From: Verrucomicrobiota bacterium
Lineage (GTDB): Bacteria > Verrucomicrobiota > Verrucomicrobiia > Limisphaerales > UBA8199
Assembly: GCA_012517205.1 (NCBI GenBank)
Contig: JAAYVL010000160.1
Location: forward strand, 1-35,745
Length of the DNA: 35,745 nt
Direction: 5' to 3'
Shown here: piece after piece, positions 26,119 through 33,873 of the stretch
Layout of the letters: every line of letters starts with the position of its first letter
Numbering within the stretch: position 1 is the first letter of the stretch
Made by a program: the position numbers and the translations under genes
Notes under the pieces: model-generated
What the model saw: only the letters and a program-made list of their open reading frames with translations
Database searches by the model: none
Told to the model about the DNA's origin: nothing

Positions 26119-26538
26119 ATGAAATCGCTCACCGAGCATCTGTGGTTCGAGACTCCGAACCGGCGCGACTACCTTAACATTACCAACACCGTCGAAGCAC
26201 TGGTCCGTCGCAGCGGTGTGAAAGAGGGTTTATGCCTCGTCAACGCCATGCACATTACCGCCAGCGTTTATATCAACGACGCCGAAGACGGCCTGCTGCA
26301 TGACTACGACGTGTGGCTCGAAAAGCTGGCACCGCACGCGCCCACCTCCCAATACCACCACAACCGCACCGGCGAGGACAATGCCGATGCCCACATGAAA
26401 CGCCAGATTATGGGGCGCGAAGTTGTGGTGGCAATCACCAAAGGCAAGCTCGACCTCGGCCCGTGGGAGCAAATCTTCTACGGCGAGTTCGATGGCGGCC
26501 GCCAAAAACGTGTGCTCGTAAAGATCATCGGCGAATAA
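26119..26538 (+). CDS. yjbQ: YjbQ/UPF0047 family protein
   Basis: A 139-residue single-domain protein. Family landmarks are present: [19 protein letters not shown] in the middle, the His-rich [21 protein letters not shown] and the C-terminal [13 protein letters not shown]. These His and Glu residues form a metal site in crystal structures of the family. Members are annotated as secondary thiamine-phosphate synthases because the Escherichia coli protein shows weak activity and suppresses thiamine auxotrophy; the true role remains unclear. The start ATG is preceded by a GGGGGGG tract. It follows the ABC ATPase gene after 131 bp and may be transcribed with it. Confidence 0.9.
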   Translation: MKSLTEHLWFETPNRRDYLNITNTVEALVRRSGVKEGLCLVNAMHITASVYINDAEDGLLHDYDVWLEKLAPHAPTSQYHHNRTGEDNADAHMKRQIMGREVVVAITKGKLDLGPWEQIFYGEFDGGRQKRVLVKIIGE

Positions 26539-26758
26539 ACCCCGCGCGTGCGGCCTGCGCCGTGCTTGCCAACGCCTTCCGCTTTGCGCTCGCGGCAGCC
26601 GGGAGCAAGTGGCAGGGGCAACCGGCATGGGGGCGGGCCAGGTACGCCGTGGGTTGGCGGCTTTTCGTGGCGGCCAACGCCAGGGTGAGCCGAACAGTTC
26701 GAGCATTCGCAATCGCATCGATCGTCACCGCACTTTGCGCCGGCGGTTTTCATTAAAG

Positions 26759-26787
26759 TTGACCTCGAATAAACGCCCCGCTAGCCT
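26759..26787 (+). promoter_or_regulatory. Possible promoter for the glycan operon
   Basis: TTGACC (26759-26764), 17-bp spacer, TAGCCT (26782-26787). The -35 is good and the -10 only fair. It lies 30 bases before the GTG of the membrane glycosyltransferase, inside a 278-bp gap that has no other recognisable content. Confidence 0.3.
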
Positions 26788-26816
26788 GAGGCGTCAGTTT
26801 GTGGTGACAAAGTATT

Positions 26817-28832
26817 GTGAACGACGCAGTCCAGCAGGCACCGCCTGAGGCCAAGGGTGCTGCCAGGCAGCCTTCGCCGGTAGCAACCGGAAGCACGCAC
26901 GTTCCGATAATGCTGACGGCCTGGCTTATCTTCAGCGCGCTATGCAGTTGTGCCGGCTGGGTTTTATCCGCCGTTCATCAACTCAACGCCGTCGGCTATG
27001 GCGGGGTGTTTTTGGCGAGCCTGGCCGTGGCGTGGGTGTTGCGGAAGCGCTTGTTTCCGGGGAAATTCCGTGGCTGGAGTTTGCGAAAAGCGCGGCGGCG
27101 CTTTCGCCGGTCGTTTCCGCTGGCCTTTCTGCTTCTGGCGCTGCTGGCGATTTTGGGTGGCCTAATTCACGCCCCCAGCAACTATGACGCGCTGGCATAT
27201 CGGGTCCCGCGCGTATTGCACTGGCTGGCGGATGGGCAATGGCATTGGATTCATACCGACTTTCAACGCCTGAACACCCGCGCTTGCGGCATCGAATGGC
27301 TCTCGGCGCCCTTGATGGTCTTCACCCAAACAGACCGCTGGCTGTTTATAATCAATGCGGCATCCTTTTGCCTTTTGCCGGGGCTGGTATTCAGCTTGTT
27401 CACGCGGGTTGGGGTGAGACCTCGCGTGGCTTGGCACTGGATGTGGCTGCTGCCCACGGGGTATTGCTACCTCTTGCAGGCGGGCAGCATTGCCAACGAC
27501 ATGTTCAGCACGATGTATGCCTTGGCGGCGATAGACCTTGCCCTGCGAGCGCGGAAATCCGGGAAAGCCTCGGAAGTCTGCCTGTCGGTGCTCGCCGCAG
27601 CACTGCTGACCGGAACCAAAGCCACCAACCTGCCTCTGCTGTTGCCCTGGGCAATTGCCTTCGTGCCGACGTGGCGAATATGGTTCATGCGTCCACTGCC
27701 AGTGGCGGTTGCCATCCTGTTCGGTTTGGGAGCGTCTCTGGTGCCGATTTCAGTGCTCAATGCTAAGTATGTGGGGGATTGGACGGGATGGACTGCGGGA
27801 AGCCTGGTGATCGGCTCTGGGCCGGCCTGGCTGCATCTATTCGTTAACAGCATCAACTGGACTCTTAACAATCTGACTCCACCCGTGTTTCCTTTCACTT
27901 CTGCCTGGAGTCAAATCGCCAATATCATGACTCCCGCCTCGCTGACGGCACTGCTGGAGCAGCATTTCGAGCCGGGGGCGGCGCACTGGCGGTTACTCGA
28001 ACTCCAGGTCGAGGAAGAGGCCGGCATGGGCTTCGGATTAACCACCCTGCTGGGCTTGAGCCTTCTGGCGATGGTCATTGGGCGCGAGCGGATCGTCCGG
28101 TCCGGGACGGCTCAGCCGGGCGATTGGGTGAAACGACTGGTATGCTTATCCGCGTGGATCAGCCTGATCTTCGCGATGCGGAAGCTGAACCTGAGCGGCG
28201 GGCCAAGGTACTTGGTGGGCTATTATCCCCTGCTGGTGATGGGGTTGCTGCTAAGTCCTGTGCATTCGGGATTGGTCCGAAGAAACTGGTGGCGGGCTTG
28301 GGCGTTTTTTGCGTACGGGCTGGCCGGGCTATTGCTGGTCATTTCACCGGCCAGGCCGTTATGGCCGGCAGGCTGGTTTTTGCAGCAATACGGCTCCCGG
28401 CTGCAGTCCAGTCGGCTGGGCTCGCGCCTGCTCAACGCTTATACTACCAAAGGCTCGCGAGCAAATGTGTTCGCGCCAATCGTCGCTGCGTTGCCGGCCG
28501 ATGCCTCCGTCCTTGGGTTCTATGCGGACGACTATCCGGAATCTTCCCTCTGGAAGCCTTTTGGAGCACGCCGCATCCTGCATGTAAAGCGTTCGGATTC
28601 TCCTGACGCAATCCGCCAGCGCGGCATCAAGTACCTGCTTTTGACAACGGACAGACTCCAGGAACCATGGCCGGAGTGGCTTCAGCGCATGGACGCGCGC
28701 GAGCTGAAAATGGTCAAGTTAAAGATACAAGGACACCTTCCTCCGCTTGCCTGGCACCTGGTCGAGCTCAAGCCGCATGGCCTCAACCAGAATCACCCAA
28801 ATCCTGAGCTAAAGCATTCGTATGAGCCTTGA
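26817..28832 (+). CDS. GT-C-type polytopic membrane glycosyltransferase-like protein
   Basis: A 671-residue membrane protein with roughly a dozen hydrophobic segments from residue about 30 to 530, then a soluble C-terminal domain. The first long periplasmic loop carries SNYDALAYRVPR with Asp124, which fits the acidic motif of GT39/ArnT-like enzymes, and GQWHWIHTDFQR follows. Such enzymes use a polyprenyl-phosphate sugar donor and transfer it outside the cytoplasmic membrane. The C-terminal segment includes LPADASVLGFYADDYPESS. The start is GTG (26817) with no visible Shine-Dalgarno. It overlaps the GT2 gene by 11 nt, so the two are coupled: the GT2 enzyme probably makes the lipid-linked donor. 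Donor and acceptor are unknown. Confidence 0.8.
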   Translation: MNDAVQQAPPEAKGAARQPSPVATGSTHVPIMLTAWLIFSALCSCAGWVLSAVHQLNAVGYGGVFLASLAVAWVLRKRLFPGKFRGWSLRKARRRFRRSFPLAFLLLALLAILGGLIHAPSNYDALAYRVPRVLHWLADGQWHWIHTDFQRLNTRACGIEWLSAPLMVFTQTDRWLFIINAASFCLLPGLVFSLFTRVGVRPRVAWHWMWLLPTGYCYLLQAGSIANDMFSTMYALAAIDLALRARKSGKASEVCLSVLAAALLTGTKATNLPLLLPWAIAFVPTWRIWFMRPLPVAVAILFGLGASLVPISVLNAKYVGDWTGWTAGSLVIGSGPAWLHLFVNSINWTLNNLTPPVFPFTSAWSQIANIMTPASLTALLEQHFEPGAAHWRLLELQVEEEAGMGFGLTTLLGLSLLAMVIGRERIVRSGTAQPGDWVKRLVCLSAWISLIFAMRKLNLSGGPRYLVGYYPLLVMGLLLSPVHSGLVRRNWWRAWAFFAYGLAGLLLVISPARPLWPAGWFLQQYGSRLQSSRLGSRLLNAYTTKGSRANVFAPIVAALPADASVLGFYADDYPESSLWKPFGARRILHVKRSDSPDAIRQRGIKYLLLTTDRLQEPWPEWLQRMDARELKMVKLKIQGHLPPLAWHLVELKPHGLNQNHPNPELKHSYEP

Positions 28833-30057
28833 ACCAAAAAGCGAAAGCCCCGCGTCCCAGTTGGTGGAATCGCCTGCCGCGCCCCTTGAGTTGACCATTG
28901 TTATGCCCTGTCTGAATGAGGCGGAAACGCTGGCTGCCTGCATCCAGAAAGCCCGCCTGGGCCTGGAACGGGCGGGCGTCCGAGGGGAAATCCTGGTTGC
29001 GGACAACGGCAGCACCGATGGATCCGTCGCCCTCGCGGAGAAGTTGGGTGCGCGCGTGGTGCATGTGAAGGAAAAAGGGTATGGCAGCGCGCTGCGCGGC
29101 GGCATTGAGGCCGCCCGGGGCAAATGGATTATTATGGGCGATGCGGACGACAGCTACGACTTCTCCCGCATTGAAGGGTTTGTTCAGAAGTTTCGCGAGC
29201 AGTACGACCTGGTTATGGGATGCCGGCTGCCCAGCGGTGGCGGCACCATTCAGCCGGGGGCGATGCCGTGGAAAAACCGCTGGCTCGGCAACCCGGTTCT
29301 TTCCCTGATCGGGCGGGTGTTTTTCAAATGCCCGGCACGGGATTTCCACTGCGGGCTGCGCGGGTTCACCCGGGAAGCCTACCACAAGATGGAGTTGAAA
29401 ACCACCGGAATGGAGTTCGCGTCGGAGATGGTGATCAAAGCAACCCTGAAATCCCTGCGCATCGCCGAGGTCCCCATCACTTTGCATCCGGACGGGCGCT
29501 CGCGGCCGCCGCATTTGAAGCCCTGGCGCGACGGATGGCGGCACTTGCGGTTCATGCTGATCTACTCGCCGCGGTGGCTGTTTCTGGTGCCGGGATTGGT
29601 GCTAAGCGTGCTGGGAGGAGGGGTTGGGGCGGTGCTGGCGTTGATGCCGATTCACCTGGGCCGCATTGAGTTGAGCATCGGCACGCTGGCTGTGGCGGGA
29701 GCCTCGGTGGTGATTGGTGTTCAATTGGTTGCTTTCGCCTTCTTCTCCAAAGTCTTTGCCATTGGCGAAGGGCTCCTGCCCCAGGATCCGAAGCTCTCGC
29801 GGATGTTCAAAGCCTTTACCCTGGAAAAGGGAATATGCCTTGGCCTTGTCATCCTGGCCGCGGGGCTGGGGTTGCTGTTGCATGCCGTTTGGATTTGGAA
29901 ACAGGCCGGCTACGGGGAGTTATCCTACGGCGAGAACATGCGGCGGCTGATCCCGGCGGTCACGTTGATTATGGTCGCGGTCCAAATCTGCTTTTCGAGT
30001 TTCTTTCTAAGTGTGTTGGGGTTGAAGACCGATACGCGGCAACCTCCGAAAATATGA
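28822..30057 (+). CDS. Family 2 glycosyltransferase, polyprenyl-phosphate sugar synthase-like
   Basis: A 411-residue protein. An N-terminal GT-A domain (residues about 25-240) has LTIVMPCLNEAETLAACI, the nucleotide-binding ILVADNGSTDGS, the acidic MGDADDSYDF that stands for the DxD motif, and HCGLRGFTREAYHKMEL. About four hydrophobic helices follow (residues about 250-400). The pattern matches dolichyl/polyprenyl-phosphate mannose or glucose synthases of the membrane-anchored type. It should transfer a sugar from a nucleotide donor to a lipid phosphate on the inner face of the membrane. It overlaps the genes on both sides (11 nt upstream and ATGA downstream), a strong sign of one operon. Confidence 0.88.
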   Translation: MSLEPKSESPASQLVESPAAPLELTIVMPCLNEAETLAACIQKARLGLERAGVRGEILVADNGSTDGSVALAEKLGARVVHVKEKGYGSALRGGIEAARGKWIIMGDADDSYDFSRIEGFVQKFREQYDLVMGCRLPSGGGTIQPGAMPWKNRWLGNPVLSLIGRVFFKCPARDFHCGLRGFTREAYHKMELKTTGMEFASEMVIKATLKSLRIAEVPITLHPDGRSRPPHLKPWRDGWRHLRFMLIYSPRWLFLVPGLVLSVLGGGVGAVLALMPIHLGRIELSIGTLAVAGASVVIGVQLVAFAFFSKVFAIGEGLLPQDPKLSRMFKAFTLEKGICLGLVILAAGLGLLLHAVWIWKQAGYGELSYGENMRRLIPAVTLIMVAVQICFSSFFLSVLGLKTDTRQPPKI

Positions 30058-30611
30058 AATCCCTTGATCGCGTCTTGCAGCGTTGGCGCATTGCCAAAGC
30101 GCGTCCGTTCATTACTGACGGCGCCCGGGTGTTGGACATTGGCAGTTCGGATGGTGCGCTCTTTCAGCAGCTTGGGAGAAGGTTAGGGGGTGGCGTAGGA
30201 ATTGATCCCACGTTGCGTCAAAATGGGCGGGTGGACAACTTCTCTCTGATTGCCGGCCGATTCCCCCAAGACATGCCTTCGGTGCCGGCTTTTGATGTGA
30301 TCACCATGCTGGCGGTGTTGGAGCATTTTCCTCAAGCCGGCTACGCCAGTTTGCGTTCGGGCTGCTCCCGATTTTTAAAGCCGGGCGGCCACCTGATCAT
30401 CACGGTGCCCTCACGCCAGGTGGATTTCATCCTCAAAGTATTGCTGGCCCTGGGCTTGATTGATGGAATGTCGGTAGAGGAACATCATGGCTACGACGTG
30501 CGGGAGACAGCGAATATTTTCCCGCCACCGGAGTTTAAGCTCGTGAAGCGCCAACGCTTTCAATTGGGCTTGAACAACCTGTTTGTGTTTGAGCGACAGG
30601 GGGAAGCGTAA
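30054..30611 (+). CDS. Class I SAM-dependent methyltransferase
   Basis: A 185-residue protein. The glycine-rich motif I VLDIGSSDGALFQQLG (residues about 25-40) and the following acidic strand end GVGIDP suggest a SAM-binding Rossmann fold. DVITMLAVLEHFP is motif IV/post-I-like, and FLKPGGHLIITVPS is motif VI-like. The sequence resembles methyltransferases of the UbiE/methyltransf_11-type group that often sit in glycan or lipid operons. ATG 30054 overlaps the GT2 stop as ATGA, which gives translational coupling; the frame is open further upstream but inside the GT2 gene. The substrate could be a sugar or a glycolipid made by the two upstream enzymes, which is inference from context. Confidence 0.85.
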   Translation: MKSLDRVLQRWRIAKARPFITDGARVLDIGSSDGALFQQLGRRLGGGVGIDPTLRQNGRVDNFSLIAGRFPQDMPSVPAFDVITMLAVLEHFPQAGYASLRSGCSRFLKPGGHLIITVPSRQVDFILKVLLALGLIDGMSVEEHHGYDVRETANIFPPPEFKLVKRQRFQLGLNNLFVFERQGEA

Positions 30612-30694
30612 AATGGCCCGCGTGCGTGCGCTCAAGGTCAGACCGCTCTCCCGCATTTTCGCGCGGGCTTGCGGCAGGCATTGAAACTGCGGCC

Positions 30695-31744
30695 TCAGCG
30701 CGACTGGCCCGGCAGGCGCACTTTGGCCAGGTAAATCGAGGTCTGGCCCTCGTGGCTGGAGTAGTAGCTCGCCCAGAGCAAGCCGTCGTGCCACACCAGG
30801 CCGGGGTAGCTGCAATCGCCGCCGCTCGGCAGAATCAGTTCCGCCCGGACCGATTCCCCATTCATGCGGCCGATAAAGGTTTTGTCCGTGGCGGGTTTTG
30901 ATTGGTACAGGCGGCCGCCGGCGATCATCGTGCCGTCGGGCAGGACCAGAAAATTGGGCCCTCCGATCTGCCGGCCGGCCGAATGCCAGCGCCAATCGGT
31001 GTACGGCGGAGCGCTTTGGCCGATCCAGGCATCTTTATCCTGATCCGGGGCCAGGCCCTCGCGGCGCACCAGGGCAATACAATCGTCATTAGCCAGAAAG
31101 CGGATCGTGGCTTCGTTGGGCCGGCCCGGCACGGCGAGTTTCGCCACCGGGCGCCAGTCCACGCCATCCGGGCTGGCCACCAGGGTAATCCGCCATTCAT
31201 TCGTGGGCAGCAGGCCGCCGGCGATGTTGTAGGCGATGCCGTAGGCGCGGTTTTGGTGCCAGGTGACGCGCCAGAGCCAATCGTTTTTCCCGAGCACGCG
31301 CCGCGGCGCGGTCCAGGTGCGGCCATCCGGAGAGAAGGCCACGCGCGGCTGGCGCTCCTTGAAAACGCGGCCTTCGTACACCGAGCCGCCCAGCACCAGC
31401 ATCAGGCGGCCGTCAGGCGCGAGGGAAAACTTGGGGTCGCGCAAATCAATGCCTTCCTCGCTTAGCATCGCGGCGGAATCCCATTGCCGGCCATCCGCGG
31501 AGGTCAGCACGCGGATTTTGCCCTGACCGCCCACATGCGCCGGCGCCTCGCGAAAGGTGCAGAACCATTTTCCGGCATGCCGCGCCAGGTCCGTGAACGC
31601 ATTGTGCGGCGCGGCATTCCAGATGCAGTTCACGGAGACCAGTTGCGGGGCGCCATCCGAAGGCTGGGCGAGCACGGGACCGCCCCCGAGCGCGGCCAGC
31701 AAAAGCAGCCACGCCCCGCGCCGCCGGGCAAGACGGGGGCTCAT
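30695..31744 (-). CDS. Secreted sialidase-like (Asp-box) protein
   Basis: A 349-residue exported protein. An N-terminal signal peptide (RRRGAWLLLLAALGGGPVLAQP) precedes a beta-propeller-like domain. Three Asp-box-like turns are visible: TSADGRQW, FSPDGRTW and ASPDGVDW. The overall pattern, including RDPKFSLAPDGRLML and SYPGLVWHDGLLWASYY, matches the sialidase/neuraminidase-like superfamily, which also includes many non-sialidase glycoside hydrolases. The complete catalytic set cannot be confirmed from sequence. The start ATG at 31744 lies one base after the LOG stop codon (TGACATG), so the two are almost certainly cotranscribed. The reading frame is open upstream into the LOG gene and is not used. 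Confidence 0.82.
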   Translation of the reverse strand: MSPRLARRRGAWLLLLAALGGGPVLAQPSDGAPQLVSVNCIWNAAPHNAFTDLARHAGKWFCTFREAPAHVGGQGKIRVLTSADGRQWDSAAMLSEEGIDLRDPKFSLAPDGRLMLVLGGSVYEGRVFKERQPRVAFSPDGRTWTAPRRVLGKNDWLWRVTWHQNRAYGIAYNIAGGLLPTNEWRITLVASPDGVDWRPVAKLAVPGRPNEATIRFLANDDCIALVRREGLAPDQDKDAWIGQSAPPYTDWRWHSAGRQIGGPNFLVLPDGTMIAGGRLYQSKPATDKTFIGRMNGESVRAELILPSGGDCSYPGLVWHDGLLWASYYSSHEGQTSIYLAKVRLPGQSR

Positions 31745-31745
31745 G

Positions 31746-32339
31746 TCAGCCGCCGCCCGCACCGGGCTTTTTGTCCGCCCATTTCCCGGTGGGCGGGTGG
31801 TTGAAGCGGGCAAACCGGTCGAGCAGGCGTTCCACATTGTCCTCGACCACCAGCGTCTCAAAGTGCTCGGGCTTGAGGAAACGCTCGGCGCGCAGGTGGG
31901 CCAGGAAGTCCACCAGCCGATCATAAAAACCCGCCACGTTCAGCAGGCCAACGGGCTTGTGATGCAAGTCAAGCTGGAGCCAGGTAAACACCTCGAACAG
32001 CTCTTCCAGGGTGCCAATCCCGCCCGGCAGCGCGATAAAGGCGTCGGCCGGCTCGGCCATCTTCTGCTTCCGCGCGTGCATCGAATCCACAGTGATGAGC
32101 TGCGTCACCCGCTCATGCCCCAATTCGCGCGCCATCATCCGGTGCGGGATCACGCCAATGACCTCGCCGCCCGCCGCCAGCGCCGCATCGGCCAGGATGC
32201 CCATCAGCCCGACATTTCCGCCGCCATAAACAACCGTCACTCCCCGCGCCGCCAGGGTCGCGCCGCAATGCCGGGCTGCGGCGGCATATTCCGGCCGCGC
32301 CCCGGGACTCGAGCCGCAATAGATACAGATTCGCCTCAT
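31746..32339 (-). CDS. LOG family protein (TIGR00730)
   Basis: A 197-residue cytosolic protein of the Rossmann-like LOG family. Signatures are the N-terminal CIYCGSSPGARPEY, the VVYGGGNVGLMG loop, MHARKQKMAEPADAFI and the diagnostic PGGIGTLEELFE motif that binds the phosphoribosyl group. Characterised members release a base from a nucleoside 5'-monophosphate; plant-associated ones activate cytokinins, and others act as general nucleotide phosphoribohydrolases. The Lys-rich C-terminal tail (KWADKKPGAGGG) is not conserved. Downstream the sialidase-like gene begins one base after the stop; upstream the cupin-like gene ends 140 bp away on the same strand. The pairing with a secreted sialidase-like enzyme has no known functional logic. 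Confidence 0.9.
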   Translation of the reverse strand: MRRICIYCGSSPGARPEYAAAARHCGATLAARGVTVVYGGGNVGLMGILADAALAAGGEVIGVIPHRMMARELGHERVTQLITVDSMHARKQKMAEPADAFIALPGGIGTLEELFEVFTWLQLDLHHKPVGLLNVAGFYDRLVDFLAHLRAERFLKPEHFETLVVEDNVERLLDRFARFNHPPTGKWADKKPGAGGG

Positions 32340-32478
32340 CCGGGAGGGAAAGATTGCCCGTCAAACACGCACCCGTCCGCACATCCGGCCCCGCCCCCCA
32401 TCTCCGCCGCGGCGCGGTCCGGGTCCCTTCCCATCGCCGTCTCCGGGGCCGTTTTTTCGCCGGGCAAGCGGGCCGCGT

Positions 32479-33744
32479 TTAGAACTTGTTCTTGCGGTAA
32501 GCGCCCAAAGCCGGGGCGTCGGGATTCACTTCCGGGCCGAAGTAGCGGAGACAGACCAGCGGCTCGGTTTCGCTGGTGTTCTCGAAGATGACGCCCGCCC
32601 GGGCGCCGTCCTCGGTGCAGAAATATTCATCCTCGGTCAACTCGCCAAAGCGGATGAGCTTGGGACTGTTGAGCGGCTGGCCGTTTATCTTGCCGACGCC
32701 CTGGACGCAGATCAGGCCGTAGGCGCCCCGGTCTTTGATCGTGCATCGCACGCCGGCCTCGACGGTGAGTTCCTTGGCCGAGAAAAGCTGCTGGCCGTCA
32801 ATCTTGCCATACACGATCCAGCGGTCCACATAGCCCTCTTTGCGGGTATCGGCCACCGGCACGGGTTCGAGGTAATGGTGGTCTTTGAACTTCGGGTCCA
32901 CGTTGGCCTCCCAATCGAGCTGGTCCACGATGAAGTCCAGGTCCTTATGCTTGTTCCGGGGCATGTCTTTGACCAGGAGCGACCACGGCACGTAGCGGCC
33001 TTCGACCATGCTTTGGTACATGCCGAAAACATCGCTGCCCCACTGCGGCTCGTAGGTGCAAAGCGAGCCGGGAGCGTGCAGGATGCAGGGCCCCACCAGC
33101 CAGCCCGTGCCGGGTTTGAGCCGGTAGGCCTTGGAGAGATCAAGAATGCCGTTGTCGCCCTTATTCCAGTCTTCCAGGCATTTGCGCACCTGGGCCTTGG
33201 TGATGCCGGGCTCCAGGCCGAAGAAGGTGTAGGGGAAATTGTTGCCGACGTTGTTCTGCTGCGGCGGGAAATAATACGACTCGGGCTTGCCCTCCTGGCC
33301 GACCAGCCGGGCCTGCCGGGCGTTCTGGTGCATATGCAGGGGGATGGGCCCCATGTTATCAAAGAACTTCGAATACACCGGCCAGCGCCCATACTTCTTC
33401 CAGATGGCCCCGCCCACGAGCGTGGCGCCGCATTCGGCCACCGCCTGGCGCAGGGTGAACCGCTGCCGGCCCGCGACGCAGTAGCTGAGCCCCTCGTCGG
33501 GCACGCGGCCCTCATTGGCGGCCTCGGTGGTCGAGGCAAACCAGCGCTCGTCAATGCCGCCGCGATGGGCGCCATAGGCGTAGGTGTCGTCCGGGTGCAG
33601 CTTGATGCGCAAGCCGGGCTGGAGGAAGGAGCGCGGAACCCAATTCGGCGCGAGGCGCAGCAGGCCGCCGCTCTCTTGCAGGGCGGCTTCCGCCAGGGCT
33701 TTCACGTTCCGGCTGACCATTCTAAGCGAGGAGACAGTTTTCAT
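32479..33744 (-). CDS. Cupin-like protein of unknown function
   Basis: A 421-residue soluble protein with no signal peptide or membrane segments. It has two candidate metal-binding patches: KLHPDDTYAYGAHRGG (residues about 48-63) and GPIPLHMHQNARQARLV (about 132-148). A later ILHAPGSLCTYEPQWGSD also suits a beta-barrel. This pattern resembles sugar-isomerase-like cupins (phosphomannose isomerase region LHPDD), but I cannot name the family. The start could be ATG 33744 or 33720; neither has a Shine-Dalgarno, and immediately before 33744 the sequence is ACCTCCTT, complementary to one. It is the upstream gene of the cupin-LOG-sialidase-like minus-strand run. Confidence 0.75.
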   Translation of the reverse strand: MKTVSSLRMVSRNVKALAEAALQESGGLLRLAPNWVPRSFLQPGLRIKLHPDDTYAYGAHRGGIDERWFASTTEAANEGRVPDEGLSYCVAGRQRFTLRQAVAECGATLVGGAIWKKYGRWPVYSKFFDNMGPIPLHMHQNARQARLVGQEGKPESYYFPPQQNNVGNNFPYTFFGLEPGITKAQVRKCLEDWNKGDNGILDLSKAYRLKPGTGWLVGPCILHAPGSLCTYEPQWGSDVFGMYQSMVEGRYVPWSLLVKDMPRNKHKDLDFIVDQLDWEANVDPKFKDHHYLEPVPVADTRKEGYVDRWIVYGKIDGQQLFSAKELTVEAGVRCTIKDRGAYGLICVQGVGKINGQPLNSPKLIRFGELTEDEYFCTEDGARAGVIFENTSETEPLVCLRYFGPEVNPDAPALGAYRKNKF

Positions 33745-33873
33745 AAGGAGGTAGCAATGTGTTAATGGCGTTGAATCTATGAAACAGCGTTCATCGGTTG
33801 CGGAGAGCAGCTTACGCCAGCCGGGCGCGGCCTGGCAAGCGTTCGTTGCCGGCGCCGCCGGCTTTTTCCCGCC

